Source: Sweltsa coloradensis (Eukaryota > Arthropoda > Insecta > Plecoptera > Chloroperlidae). From it: a DNA stretch of 64,000 bases. Positions 1 through 12,425 of the stretch are shown here, piece by piece (the stretch's first letter is position 1; the number at the start of each line of letters is the position of its first letter). The stretch lies in contig JAMZAV010000640.1 of the NCBI GenBank assembly GCA_024449915.1, forward strand, positions 372,001-436,000. Reading direction: 5' to 3'. The notes below the pieces were generated by a model, which was given only the letters and a program-made list of their open reading frames with translations, was not told the origin of the DNA and ran no database searches. A program made the translations under genes and the position numbers.

Positions 1-2084
1 TTACGTGTTAAACTTTAAGCTCACTTTTATGACTGAAAATATTTTATAAATAACAAAAAATTTATATTTATGTATACAGAAACTGGCCCTGAATACAGTT
101 GAATAATAACAATAACTTGTGAGACTTCCCAGTTGTATTTTCTTTAAAAAATTGGGCTTTTAAGATAAACCGAACAAAATGGTGGATCGGATTTATTTAT
201 TACGAAGTGGGGCTGTCGTTATGTAATCATTAATTTTAGCTGAGCACAGCTGGATTCATCGAAGCTACAATATTATCTACTTTGTAGTGAAAACAGATCT
301 TGTCTGACTTTGTAGTGTTGTAAACATTTGTTATCTAGCAGGCAGTGAACATACAATGCCCACCGTGTAGCTTCATTTGTTAACTACTCATTGTTGAAAT
401 AATATATAGCAGCAACAACAGTTGGTAGGTTCATCACAAACCGGGGAGAAGAGGAAGAGTTCCTTACGTCGACTGCCAGTCTCGCAAATATCAGTCTCAT
501 TTTTGAGTGATATACAATTTAGCGCCAACACATAATTAAAATATGGTTATAATGACAATTATTATAGATGTGTTCTTTACAATCAACTTGTATATTCTGT
601 CATACAAAGTCTACAAGATCTGGGTGCTTCTCATCGCTTCAATGAGGGTGATGTGTAACAGGTAGGACCATGGCAATGTTATCATGCGACCTTTTTTCTA
701 TCAAGCTACACTTATGAAGTTAGGTGAGAGTGACAATTGTAGTGATGATAAAAGTTAAAGTAAAGTCAAAAGTCAAAGTTAAAATTTAGTCGATGTTTAC
801 GTTGAGGTTTAAGTTGAGGTTGAAGTTGATGTTGAAGTTGAAGTTGAAGTTACGTTGGGCGAATATTCGGGGACTACTTTTTATTCTACATATCGAAATA
901 ACGTAACTGACACTGAAAGTAAAACTGAAACCGAAATTAAAAGTGAAACTGAAACGAAAACACTTTGCACATTATAAATGTACGTAGTCAATTGTATGTA
1001 AATTTGCAAGTCATCTAAGGATTTATTTAATTCACTATAAATAATAGAGAAATTATTACAAGTATACATTGTACAGTATATATTTATTTTGAATTTGATT
1101 TTTTTTTTTTTTACATATATTACATATAGGTTAACATATATAATTTGACATGTTCCAGTAAAACAAGAGTGACGTTTCAACGTCGACAGTGTAACCAGTA
1201 GTCAAGAGGTTTGTGGATGTTGCCCACTTAAGGAGGAATAGGACACATTATTTTTGGTCATTGGCAAATAGCTATTCGCAAGACCAAGAAGCATCCGACA
1301 TGCATGAAAATTTGCAAAGTTGTCAATGAAGCATACATGGACCACCCAGCATTAGTGGATTTTACAAATTTATTCTTAATCAGCCAGAAAAATATCACTT
1401 AGGCCTATAATATAGTCAATTTTGGACTTTTAACAAAATCGAAATTACTAAAGACTAGCATATTTTTTAAATTTATTTTGAAGAAGCATTTTACAATTGA
1501 GTTTTTAAGAACCAAGATTTACACTTTAATAAAAACTGTTTAAAACTACACCTGTGGTGCCAGCGAACAGCAGCAGTTATTTGCCTGTCAAGAAGTTGGA
1601 TACAGGAAATTGAAGGAAACTACAGGAATTAATTAATTCACAATTTTATCATTAAAGCAGAAGAGTCTTAAGATGATGTTGATATTTTGTATTTATGACG
1701 ACATAAAGAAAAATATTGGTTGCTGTCGAAGGTACATTTCTCAGAGAAGAGATGGTATTGTCTAGAATTCGTATAGGCCACACATCACATGCAAGCAGTA
1801 TGTACCAAATATGATGCCTTGAGCACGCAATTTGATCTCTAGCAAGCATATGAAGAACTTCTATCATATGATAACGACGACAAACTTTCCGAATTTCTCA
1901 TACATAGGCATTTATTTAACAAAGTTTAATTCACATCATACACATATTTTTTTTTTCATTCACATACATATAACTTTTATTTTGCTATTACTTTCATCAT
2001 TTTAATTTAATTTGTTATTTATACACTTAGAAAATGAACTAATCATCAAACATATCTGCATTAACTCATCTCATCAACTTTTAT
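1..2084. other. AT-rich flank with TTGAAG-type simple repeats
   Basis: No coding sequence is supported. Bases 752-860 are a degenerate hexamer array (aagttgaagttgatgtt pattern), and 905-962 carry a related 'actgaaa' array. A T run lies at 1098-1112. Small ORFs at 881-1180 and 1652-1867 are low-complexity or AT-driven. Confidence 0.5.
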
Positions 2085-3052
2085 TTACAGGCGGCACAAT
2101 ATGACCTTACCGGTTGAAGCGCCCTAGTTTCTCACGTCGTCGTCGTAGAAGGTACATTTAACGTTGTAGGATAACAGAATTATAATTTCCATCAGTTTAT
2201 TCCACATATTGCTATATCCGATACAAAAAAATGTTAATAACAATTTATATAATTATATCATTTCAATTGGGCAGAAAACATGCCCCCTTAATTTTCCAAA
2301 TGTCTGGTCAAGATAAAGTGGTATAAATGTGAGCCTAAAATAAACCATTCAACAATAATATTATAATAACAATTGTATGCGTTTTTGTTCTTATTTCCTT
2401 CAATGTAGACAATCTTTGTCATTTAACTTCTAAAATATCTCAACGCTTGAATTGCAGAGATGTGCAACCGGTAAGAGCAGGGTTCGGCAACAACATTGTG
2501 AATGGGGCCATTAACAGGTTCTGTTTGACAGTAGAGGTGACATAGGGAGGACCCGGGAACGATCTCTATACTTATGTTCATATCAAGAAGCCCTCCTGAA
2601 CTTATCGTAAAATGCTAGCTCAAACCAAATATAGTTGGTATTGTTGAAAACCATAAACTGTCAATCATGTCTTCCCCTTACCAACCCTTGTTGTACCGGT
2701 AAAAGGTTGTTAAGGGGCTAAAAACCCCAAAAATTATTATTTACCACGTGATCTATAGCACAATACTACACTTAAATAACAGTTTAAAGAATTGAATTAT
2801 ATAACTGTGATTGAACACGAATTTTTTAATTTTTTGATCCAGAAATTGGCGAAAATGGGTGTTTTGGGAAATTTCCTAAATCGGCTTTTACCTGCTTTTT
2901 TTGGTGCACATAGATACTAGAGCATACCAATCTAAAATGCCCCTTTATAACATCGTGTCTTGAAACTGTGCCCAATATACCCTCAAACACGCAAAAATAT
3001 GCATTCTACAGTAGTAGTAGTACTGTACTCTACTGTACATTACTACAACAGA
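2085..3052. other. Non-coding flank with a LINE-tail-like motif
   Basis: At 2091-2130 lies 'ggcggcacaatatgacc...ggttgaagcgccc', which resembles the 3' tails at 54535-54575 and 55930-55970. This suggests a very short truncated insertion of the same family. The remainder is AT-rich, with nothing coding seen. Confidence 0.4.
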
Positions 3053-3479
3053 TTATAGAAGGATAAAATAATACAGAGGGGAATATTTACAATAGTACAA
3101 ATTTACAAGATCATTATTACAGATTAAAAGGTTGATACCAGCCAGAGACTGAGGCCAATGTTCAGTCCCCCCAGCCGTAGAATTCTTTATCCAGCAACCA
3201 TGCCTTAACCTCTCCTTTAAAGGAGCTTCTCCCAATGTTGGCTTTGATGCCCTCAGGCAGATGGTTATATACTTTTATACCTGCTTGAATAGGATCATTC
3301 ATACTTATTTTAAGTCTCTTATGCAGGTGCAGGTCCTTCTTTTGCCTTGTATTGTGATCATGAAAGCTTTCATTTCTTGGGAAGTATTGGGGATTGTCAC
3401 TCACAAAGTTTGCAATTTCGAGGATATAAAGGCATGCTACTGTCAGTATTCCCTGTGACCTGAACGCGTGCGCTGGCAC
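3053..3479 (-). mobile_element. LINE 3' fragment (jockey/CR1-like RT C-terminus)
   Basis: The reading on the minus strand contains ILTVACLYILEIANFV, FHDHNTRQKKDLHLHK, AGIKVYNHLPEGIK and FKGEVKAWLLDKEFYG. This is the C-terminal tail common to jockey/CR1-type insect LINEs ('..YILE..F..., H.YNTR.K..LH..., G.K.YN.LP..IK'). The RT catalytic part is absent, so it is a 5'-truncated insertion. A short 'gtagtagtag' run marks the probable 3' end at about 3010. Confidence 0.72.
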
Positions 3480-3529
3480 TGCTACCTTACTCCCCCTTGT
3501 TTACGCCTGTTTTAACACGAGGTAATGGA

Positions 3530-3875
3530 ATTAAACGGTAGAGTTGCCATAATTTAAAATCAAGGTAGCGGGACAAATTAATGTCTTCAGTTCAGGCAAA
3601 AACAGCATGGGGGGTTTGGGGGGCAGAGCCCTGCAACAATAGCGCCAGTCGATTTCAAAAAAAAAAAACTATGCTTTTAGAGTGTTTCAGAAAAATATAT
3701 CAGACGAATGAATGAAATGGTTGTTTTTGTAGTACAGAAACCAGAAAACTACCAAAAATACATTGGGATCGAAATTGTTTCTACCATGCGCGGGACAATC
3801 GTGTCCCGCTAGGTGTATTGGCGGGACGTGGGACTTAAAATTGAATATCGGGACGTATGGCACTCCTATTTAACG
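3530..3875. mobile_element. Degenerate DNA-transposon-like repeat with gggac motifs
   Basis: The ends look like loose inverted repeats (gagttgccataatt... and ...cgtatggcactc). The body has 'gcgggacaatcgtgtcccgc', itself a perfect palindrome around 3790-3810, and 'ggggggtttggggggcag', which is shared with 39845-39885. Probably a hAT-like MITE remnant. No clear target duplication was found. Confidence 0.4.
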
Positions 3876-4278
3876 GCCTAAAGCAGAAGTGTCAAGCAGC
3901 GGGTCCAACGAGGTTTACTCTACCGTCTACCTCGTACAGTGGGTCTCTCGTAAAGCAGCCACTGCCCTCGAGTTGCATCCCACACAGTTCATCTTTGTTA
4001 ACTAATAAAGGCCTAATTGAGTAAAACTGCCTTAATTTATGTCTGATTCAGTGTAACCGGAAGAGCAGATCAAAAGAAAGATAAGTACATAGTTGTTTAC
4101 TACTACACTAGACTAGAATAGAATGAAACGGAACTAGGACAATAATTATTTACTAGAGGAACTAAATTTACTTTCTTTATTGAAATAAATGAGACTGACA
4201 TTTTTAACAATCACACTTTTAAAAGCGAGAATTACGCAAACAATTTTAAATAATAGAAATTAATTAATTTAGTGGTAG

Positions 4279-4342
4279 GTATCAAGTGGTGGAATTGAGT
4301 ATCAAGTGGTGGAATTGAGTATCAAGTGGTGAATTGAGTACA
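4279..4342. repeat. Tandem repeat, about 20 bp x 3
   Basis: The unit gtatcaagtggtggaattga occurs three times, the third lacking one g. It lies directly upstream of the RTE element leader and could be part of its 5' end or the insertion site. Confidence 0.8.
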
Positions 4343-4868
4343 CTACAGGGGTATGTGATTGCGTAACTCTAGGCATGGCGTCCTATAGCCTCTCCATCAC
4401 CCAAGACCGTCTATGCGTGATGAAGAATCACACCGCTCCACGAGGTGATACTGGTTACGCCGTTCATAGCGGATCTAGAGGATAAACCTCGAACTTAAAT
4501 CCCATTTGGTTATCAGTGTCTGTTTCCCAGAGGGTCGGCTGAAAACAACCTGGAACAGCTGCGGTAGGGCAGTACCTTAGTGATACACAGAGGGATGGTC
4601 TACTCGTAGCGTGTCATTTCTGCAGTAGGGAGATGACATAGGGATGGAGGCGGATGATCAGAAAATGATCAACGGCTGCACCCATAGCCTCAGTCAGGAA
4701 GGTTACTACATCCCGGTGAAAATGGGGTGGAGGCTGACCACTATCACTAAGAAACCAGCCTACGCAGCTGTGACAGGCCTAGCAAGTCGGCAGCCAAGTA
4801 CAAAACAAACACTTGCAAAACAGAAGATAGCCTCGGAAAACGGACGGAAAACACTGGAAAACGACATG

Positions 4869-5620
4869 GCTTACGCTTTGGAACTCTGAATATCGGAACA
4901 CTGAAAGGAAAAGGGAAGAAGTCGTGGATGTCGCCAAGGAAAGAAGACTGGATATGTTCGGACTATGTGAAACAAAATGGAAAGGGAATGGAGAAGCTGA
5001 CTGAGAGATGGGTATAAACTGTATTGGTCAGGAAATGAGGATGAAGCCAAACATGGGGTTGGAATAGTGGTGAGCCCAGGACTACGAGACAAAGTGTTAG
5101 AGTGACATATGTAAATGACAGGATCATTAGTATCAAGTTCCGCATTAAAAGTAAAGACCTAACACTTATACAAGTCTATGCACCACAAGTAGGATGCAGT
5201 AAGGTAGAAAAAGATGCATTTGAACGAGATCTGGAAAGTCGCATTTTAAATAATAACATCATAATTATGGGAGATTTCAATGCGCACATTGGAAGCGATA
5301 GGAAGGGATACGAAGATGTAATGGGCCCACATGGTTACGGAAGGCAGAACAGAGAAGGAAAGAAACTCCTGGAAATATGTCGGAGACATGGTTTGAAGGT
5401 AGGGAATAGCTGGTATGAGAAAAGAGAAAGTCAGAAGATCACAAGATATAGCTGGAATGGCGAACAAAATCAGTCATAGACTATATACTAGTGGATGGGG
5501 AGCTAAAACCGGATCTACGGGAAGTGAAAGTTATACCGGGTGTGTCCGTGGATAGCGACCACAGACTGGTAGTTGCCGAATTTAAAGATCTAAAGGAAGT
5601 AAAGAAGAGCACAATCCAAG
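4869..5620 (+). pseudogene. LINE apurinic-like endonuclease domain, frameshifted
   Basis: The endonuclease begins near RFGTLNIGTL (from 4874) and shifts frame at about 4900. It then shows GLCETKWKG (the catalytic Glu of the ETKW motif), IQVYAPQ, MGDFNAHIG (GDFNAH), another frameshift near 5470, then SVIDYILVDGE and VDSDHRLV (SDH). These are the ordered active-site motifs of the AP-endonuclease-like domain of LINEs, which nicks target DNA for reverse transcription. Breaks: frameshifts near 4900, 5095 and 5470. Confidence 0.85.
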
Positions 5621-7754
5621 AAAAGAAGATACGGGTGTGGAAACTAAAGGATAAGGAGGTAGCTAGAGAATATAAATTGTTGGTCACTAGAGAAATTCCT
5701 AAAAGTGAAATAGGAGGGGTTGAAGAAGAGTGGAGTGCCTTTAAGAAGGGTCTTGTTCAAGCAGCTGAATTGGTATGTGGTAGGACAAATGGAAAGAGAA
5801 GGTACAAAGAAACACCATGGTGGAATAATAGGACAAAAGAAGCTACTGCAAAGAAAAATAACGCATTCAGAAATTGGTATAGAGTTAAGTCGCAGGAGTC
5901 TAGAGACGAGTACAACAAATGTAAAAGAGATGCACGGGCAGTGGTCAAAGAAGAACGCCGAAAATGGTTTCTTGGCTGGACAGAAGAAATGAGGGAGGAT
6001 GTGCATGGTAACAGAAGATGTTGTATGGCATAATGAGAGAAAGGAGAAAAGAAAAGGTTGATAGCCACAACCTGGTTCAAGAAAATGGTGAAGTGGTGAC
6101 AGATGATGAAATGAAGAGAAAATGTGGAAGACGTACTTTGAAACCCTTCTAAACCCTGATATCAACCAACAGCTGCAGATAAGAGCGCCTGAGGTAGTGC
6201 ATAGAGAAGAGTCTGGAGATGAGGATGAAGAAGAAGATGTTAGCATCACATGGAGAGAAGTGGAACTGGCAATGAAGAAAATGAAAAATGGTAAAGCTGC
6301 GGGAGTAGATGAGCTGGCAGTGGAAATGATAAAAGCGGCAGGGCCTGTGGGGATGCAATGGCTATACAGAGTCTTATCTGTTATGGAAGAATAAGGAAGT
6401 TCCTTTAGACTGGAAAAAGGGTCTCATTGTACCTATATTTAAAAAGGGAGACAAAAGAAACTGTGCCAACTATAGAGGGATAACTCTGACATGTCACTGT
6501 GCCAAGATCTACGAAAGAATAATAGATAACAGAATTAGAAACTCAATAGAAGGAGAATTAAGAAAAGAACAACATGGATTTAGAAGAGGAAGATCGACGG
6601 TGGGCCTGATTTCTCACTCAGACAGCTAATGGAAAAGTGCTATGACCGAGAAAAGGACCTATGTTTAGCTTTTCTAGATATCGAAAAGGCATACGATAGC
6701 CTCAAAAGAGAGAAGGTTTGGGATGCTATGGAAAATATAGGAGTTAACAAAGGAATAATAACAAGAGTGAAAGAGATGTACTCGATATCTAGAAGTGCTG
6801 TAAAGACAAGAGGTGGAATTACAGAGTGGTTTGACATTAGGAGTGGGTTAAAACAAGGAAGTGTACTGTCTCCACTATTGTTCATTATTGTCATGGACGA
6901 AATCACCAGGAAAGTTGCAGAGAGAATCGGGGAAGAATGTATGAAAATAATGTTATTTGCAGACGATCTTCTGGTGTGGGGAGAGGATGAAGAGGAGGTG
7001 CAATCTCAAGTTGATGTGTGGAGTGTGGTGGCAGGAGAATATGGACTGGTGTTTGGAAGTCACAAGAGTGAAACAATGCTGATGACACAAGATAAAGCGA
7101 AGACGACGGATTCCACTTGAAGGACAGATTTTGAAGCAAGTGGAAAATTTCAAGTACGTGGGGAGTATAGTAGCATGCAATGGAAGGATTCAACCAGAGA
7201 TAGGAAGAAGGACACAGCAAGCTGTTGGGTTATTCCAATCTATCCGAGATCTCATATGGAACAGAGAAGTACCAAAGAAGTGCAAGATAACCATCTACCA
7301 GACCTACTTTGTTCCAATTCTGACATATGCAGCAGAGACTTGGAATATGACAGCAGTGGAGGAGAGTCTTGTGCAGGCTGTAGATATGAAGTTTTTGAGA
7401 AGCATTGTGGGTAAGACTAGATGGGACCGAATACGGAATGAGGATATCCGAGATCAAGTAGGCGTGAGGAATTTAATGGAGCGAATTGGAGAGAGAAGAT
7501 TAAAGTGGTTCGGACATGTCAAGAGAATGGAAAGATCAAGATTACCGAGAAGGATGATGGAATTGGAAATTCCAGGTAGGAGACCAAGGGGCAGACCACG
7601 ACAACAATGGCAGAATAGTGTGAGAAAAGATGTAGAACAGCGGGGAGGAGAGTGGAATGTGGTGGAAGAAGAGGAGTGGTGGCAGGACAGAAGAAGATGG
7701 AGAGGCCTATCTTCAATGCCGACCCAACGCAGAGTTGGACGTGGCAACAGATAA
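5621..7754 (+). pseudogene. LINE reverse transcriptase and C-terminal region, frameshifted
   Basis: RT motifs appear in order across several frames: KKMKNGKAAGVDELAVEMI (about 6275), WKKGLIVPIFKKGD, NYRGITL, EQHGFRRGRST, LAFLDIEKAYDS (first catalytic Asp), LKQGSVLSPLLFI, LFADDLLVWGEDE (FADD catalytic pair). The C-terminal stretch RRLKWFGHVKRM followed by GRRPRGRPRQQW is typical of RTE-clade proteins. Frame changes occur near 6030-6120, 6390, 6605 and 7120, so no full polyprotein can be made. A fragment match could give a false 'gene' call here. Confidence 0.85.
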
Positions 7755-7760
7755 TGATGA

Positions 7761-8094
7761 TGGTAGGTACTTATATTGGTTGTTTATTTTGGAGTACAGT
7801 ATATGAAGTAAAAGAAATATTCAGTCTTGCATAAAATAACCTAGACTTAAGAGCCTTGGGGGTTCAAGAGATGCATACGTTCGTTAAATTCATTTTAGAA
7901 CTTGATCAACTTTTTAATTAATTTGTACTTGGAACACAGATTGACATGTTTCAGTGAGGAGTAAGGTACAGGTGGAGAAGGACGATTACTTGTATTAACG
8001 TAAGGTAGGGCACAAATGAAAAATTGATTAACGAGACCAGTTAACATAGATGATTCTATCACTCAGCTAGCCTAGTTGATGAAAACAACATATC
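7761..8094. other. Non-coding, no feature seen
   Basis: AT-rich sequence after the LINE 3' end. No ORF, repeat or motif is supported. Confidence 0.4.
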
Positions 8095-8490
8095 AGCAGC
8101 TTTATGGAAATCAATCCAGAAATTAAAAAATCCATCTCAATTACACATACGGGAGTGTTTCCCGATTAATGAAATTGAGAAATAAACCATCGCTCATACC
8201 TGCGTTAGTAAATTACATTATAAATCGAGTTTGGATGGTCAGTTCAAAGGCAGCAGAATCATTGTAGTACTGTTCCAATCTATTCAGATCTACAATGCAC
8301 CAACAATACAGATTTTATGAAGTTAACCGTCTTGGTAGCTTTTAGGGGTAAAGCACCCGATTGGCAATCGGGAGACCGGGGTTTGATACCCCACCGAGAT
8401 GGATTTTTTAATTTCTGGATTGATTTCCATAAAATCAATTACACCTACGGGTGTGTTTCCTCATTAATGGGATTGAGAAATATCAGCAGC
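8095..8490 (+). mobile_element. SINE-2 copies (tRNA-derived)
   Basis: A tRNA-like head starts at about 8322 (cttggtagcttttagggg... with a 'ggggtttgatacccc' B-box/T-arm). It is followed by 'tttctggattgatttcc' and a tail with 'gggtgtgtttcctcattaatggg'. A related tail segment without a head lies at 8095-8180. The same family recurs at 46.3-46.9, 42.9, 21.5 and 28.1 kb. The head folds like a tRNA but lacks a sound acceptor stem, so I call a SINE and not a tRNA gene. Confidence 0.65.
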
Positions 8491-9127
8491 TTGTGTAGTT
8501 AATTTATTTGTGCCCAGTTGCGACCAACCTAACATTTTCAAGGCAAATTGTCATCCTTCCGTGCCTCCCCCCTATCTGTAACACTTGCTGTATTCCTAGT
8601 TCCAATCTTCCTAGCCTTAAGAGGAAGCAGCAATAAATCATGATATCTTAATACATCTTGGCATACTTGATAATGAAGGACATCTGTATGCCCATATCAT
8701 ATCACATTTTCAATATTTATCATTGATGAATGAGGAAATGAGTAGTTATTTGGGTGTTTTGACCATTTTAACACATTCTAAATAGAAAATTGAATTAATT
8801 TTTTGTTTATTTTCTATAATCAATCAATGGAAAAGTGCTGTGATCGATGCCCTGATAATTAATTTTGAAACAATTACATAAAATCACAAATAGATGCGAC
8901 TAAAATTGTCTGAGAAATTTGAAATCACATAAAATGAGCATGCAGGTAACAGAAAATATAACTTTTCTCTAGTTATTTCTTTTAATTTGGCCAAGTCCTG
9001 AAACATTGAACATGGAAAAAATGAGTAGGCTTATTTGTAAATTTGCAACCCCCTTTTAGACTACATACATATAATCAAACTAAAGAATGAAGTACACAAT
9101 TTTTATATTTTTGGGTGTACAAATTAA
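8491..9127. other. Non-coding, no feature seen
   Basis: AT-rich sequence between SINE-2 and the TTAA-flanked MITE. Nothing coding was seen. Confidence 0.4.
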
Positions 9128-9602
9128 TTAACCCATCGGAGTACTTTGACTAGTCCTATTTGTCCATTTTTCGGGAAACTTTAAAGGGGTGCACAAAATA
9201 AAAAATATTAAAATTTTGAAAAAAAGTCTCAATATTTTGTTGTTTACAAATTATTTTTAAAATCTTGAGAATCGCATTATCCAAAATCCAAAAAAGGGTG
9301 GCAAAGAACAAAACAGAGAAATTTTGAAAATCTCAGTAGTTGAAAAAGTCTAACATGCTCAATTTTTTAACTACAAAATGTTAAACATATGAAAAAAAAT
9401 CTTTCCAGCCAATCATAGAAAATAACTGTTTTATTAAAAATTAATGGGCTAAGTCAAATCCAAAATTTGCCAAAATATTCGAAATATTGCCGCAAAAAAA
9501 GTATTAAAATTATCAGAAAAAAATTACAATTACATACTCTAAAAGAGGTACCCTAAGAACCAGAATTTCTTAAATAAATTAAATGGTACACCAATGGGTT
9601 AA
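9128..9602 (+). mobile_element. piggyBac-like MITE, copy 1 (TTAA target)
   Basis: TTAA (9128-9131) is followed by CCCATCGGAGTACTTTGA. The other end is GTACACCAATGGG followed by TTAA (9599-9602). The ends are imperfect inverted repeats beginning CCC. The TTAA duplication and CCC ends are the hallmark of piggyBac-type elements. There is no transposase ORF. Homologous copies lie at 34002-34436 (reverse) and 47068-47353. Confidence 0.75.
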
Positions 9603-10131
9603 GAATTGATTTATATTTTATATTTCAATTTTTGCAATGTTCATAATTTAGACTCGCATCAGTCTTTGGTTGTAACGAACACACTTACACTGTCTATTAT
9701 AGGTAATCTTTTTACAGTTTAGCTGCATCTATCTAACAACAAACTCCCTATACACACTCGCCACATCTAGTGCCAAACATTTTTGAATGAACAATATATT
9801 AATATTATTTAGCCTACAATGGCACTAAATGCAATAATAATAAATTATAATAATATGTCAACTTCTCCCTTTAAATGTTGTATGTTTTAACTGTGGGTTT
9901 GCTACAAAACCTGTTGATATCTCTGAAACCTGCATTCCGAAACCTTATTCTCAACGATAAAGTACAAATTATCGATACTCAAAAGGGTGACTGCATTATA
10001 AAATGATAATGTTGGTCAACATGGTGACACTTTTAGAGGCTGACGTGCAAGATCAAGATTGAGTGTCTAAAAGTCAACACAATTATTTGGAGAAAAAAAC
10101 AATTATCAGGAAATATGTGAAATCTTTGACC

Positions 10132-10638
10132 CTCAGTGGCAGTGTTCGAAATTAGGAATTTTAGAGAGCAGCCTCGGCCTGCTGTCTAAAACTTTTTGGT
10201 TGTTGCCCTATTAAGATTTGAGTAAACCGATTTTTTAAATTATTTTTTACGTTTTATTAGTTACCTAATATTTGAACTTACAAAAATGTTAACTGTAAAT
10301 GGGTTTATTTAATAAAGAATAGCATGAATGAAATTGATTATGAAGAGTAGCCAGCTTAGCCTACTAGGCTACTGGCCTCTCGTAAAATTCGTCTTCAAAT
10401 GTCTCACATGCTAGTCTCATGAGTTGAGCTACTCATGAGATGAGATAACTTATATTTGTTAATTTGTAAAAATATATCTTGTGTCAAAAGTTGTGAGATT
10501 AATGCCTCTAAATGACATTTTTGATATTAGGAAAATCAACTATTCGATGCTATTTGTATGGGAAATTACAGGCTGCCCGAGTGTTTTGGGCAACTTCGGG
10601 CAGCTGGGCTACCGTTAAAATTGAACCCTGCTTAGTGG
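10132..10638. mobile_element. hAT-type MITE (491 bp)
   Basis: The element 10140-10630 has ends CAGTGTTCGAAATT and AATTGAACCCTG as imperfect inverted repeats. The flanking 8-mers are CTCAGTGG and CTTAGTGG, one mismatch apart, which fits the 8-bp target duplication of hAT elements. There is no ORF. Internal 'ctgcccgagtgttttgggca' is near-palindromic. Confidence 0.6.
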
Positions 10639-10825
10639 CCTCAGTGATACCAAAATGATAAATTTGGAAATTATTATAATTCATACAAGACGCGGGAAAC
10701 AAGATGTGACACATTTTGGGCAAGTTTTGTCAGAACACGTACATGATATTTTCATTATTAATTTTTATCAAACGGTAAGATCAATTATCTTTTGCATCCT
10801 TAGTTTGATTTACATTCAAGTTACA

Positions 10826-10908
10826 AGAGGCTACCCACTCAGTTACAGAACTGATTTTCAGTGGTTGTCTTTAAGTAAAGTTGTTCCGAACCAACCCTGT
10901 TGGGGTTA
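10826..10908 (-). mobile_element. SINE-1 3' fragment
   Basis: The sequence 'ctacccactcagttacagaac' followed by 'tgattttcagtgg' and 'caaccctgttgggg' is the reverse of the SINE-1 tail found at 24.1, 41.7 and 61.2 kb. There is no tRNA head. The small ORF here is this repeat. Confidence 0.6.
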
Positions 10909-11919
10909 AGCGTTCCGTTATTATATTTTAAAACTTGATGCTTTCTCAGCCTGCATAATTATATATTTTCCAGGACATTTTGCAACGTTTCAATACTTCT
11001 GTGCAGACCATCATCTGAGGCAGACAGAAGTCCTCAAATTTGACAACAGTCTCAAAGTCGTATTGAAACTTGAAACAAAGTTTTCAACAGGTATAGGAAC
11101 AAACCCTCCGTGAGGAACATGTCTTGTAAAGTATTGGTATGTAGTACTTAAACTGACTTGGCTACAAAATACTCTATGATATATTTATTATATCTTATCT
11201 TTACACAACACATATTGGTATTATTTTATTTTAGTATATATTATCTATAGCTGCACATTTATTTTATAGAAACGCATATATAATTATATCTTCACTCTTT
11301 TAAATATACAGTGCATATCACACATGTATATGTATTGTGTAGTTTTGAAGTGGAAGTAAAAAATGGTTATTTACAATTTTTACTTAAATTATGTTGCTAC
11401 ATTTTTATACCACTACTTATTTTGTATTATTATTATGCTAGACTGTACAAGAATTCACCTGGATGGACGGAGTAGTTAAAGAGTACGGTTGTCTACAACA
11501 CTAGATTGTTAAACGGTTCAGTTTTATCGATTGAGTGTTCTACTTTTCTATTCCAAAACAATAAAAACTATTGTGTTAAAAGATTGTAACTATTGTAGTA
11601 GTGATACTTTGTGCTAAATAATAATAGGCTTTATGTAACGAAGCTAGGAAATCAATGATAATGATAATCAATTCCAGATATACATATTCAACCAATTAAT
11701 CGATTACAGATCAATCGTTCTATTAATTTCAATTATTAATCAAGATTTCAAGATTTAGCACGCTTTTATTCAACTTCATTGATACAAATAATACATAACA
11801 TAGAAAAACAAACATTGATTTACATATGAAGGTGAATGCCCACATGAGCAAGGCTTGTGTGTGGGCGCATAATATTTTGTGGTAATTCAGGTTTAGATGG
11901 CAGATGACATTGAATCTTA
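10909..11919. other. Non-coding AT-rich DNA
   Basis: No supported ORF, and no repeat clearly shared with the rest of the window. Confidence 0.4.
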
Positions 11920-12018
11920 GCTGGATGAGCGTAGCGAGTGAAGCGAAGATAGCGAAGATTCCATTTCACTTCACTGGAGAAAAAAATCCGGAATGTTTTT
12001 TTTCTTTTTTTCTTTTTT

Positions 12019-12050
<32 letters not shown>

Positions 12051-12425
12051 TTTGTATTTTTGTGTGTCTGTTAACACGATTCCGGCTAAACCGTTACTCC
12101 AATTGCAATGAAATTTTAAGGAGGCCTTCGAAATCTCTGAACTTAGAACTGCCACCTTTTTGAGCGCAATCGAAAAATTATTTGTTATAAAAATTACAAT
12201 TTTACGATTTGTTTTTTATTTAAAAAAAATTTCTTTGACCCACTGCCATGGGTTAGCGATTGTAATGATTTTTTCACAGAACCTTTATTTTATGAATTAA
12301 TATATTTGTGTAAAATTTGAGCATAATCAAAAAATTATTTCTCATGAAAATCGCAATTTAACGCTTTTTTTGTTTTTAAAAAATTACGCTCATCCTACAA
12401 CGCGCCTGAAAAAGCGTTTGCGAAG
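11920..12425 (-). mobile_element. SINE-3-like repeat with TTTC microsatellite
   Basis: It starts 'ggatgagcgtagcgagtgaa', the reverse of the 'cttcgctttgctcatcc' end seen at 41.2, 45.1 and 54.9 kb, and carries the shared 'gagatttcgaaggcctcc'-like core. A (TTTC)n tract lies at 12004-12050. A partial second unit (12300-12400) repeats 'aaaattatttctcatgaaaatcgc'. The ORF over the microsatellite is spurious. Confidence 0.6.

Larger units (their letters stand above)
4363..7760 (+). mobile_element. RTE-type non-LTR retrotransposon (LINE), decayed
   Basis: This is an almost full-length LINE, judged by a GC-richer 5' leader (about 4363-4860), an endonuclease region, a reverse transcriptase region and a 3' end at the short ATG repeat (ataatgatgatgg). 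Order and motifs fit the RTE clade, the one often annotated by error as 'craniofacial development protein 2'. The reading frame is broken several times, so it cannot be active. Target-site duplications were not identified. It sits downstream of the last exon of the host gene, on the opposite strand. Confidence 0.85.

Noticed and set aside
4871..7747. Many minus-strand ORFs over the LINE
   Set aside because: Antisense shadows of the purine-rich LINE coding strand.
11820..12155. 111-residue Lys-rich ORF
   Set aside because: Driven by the (TTTC)n microsatellite in a repeat.
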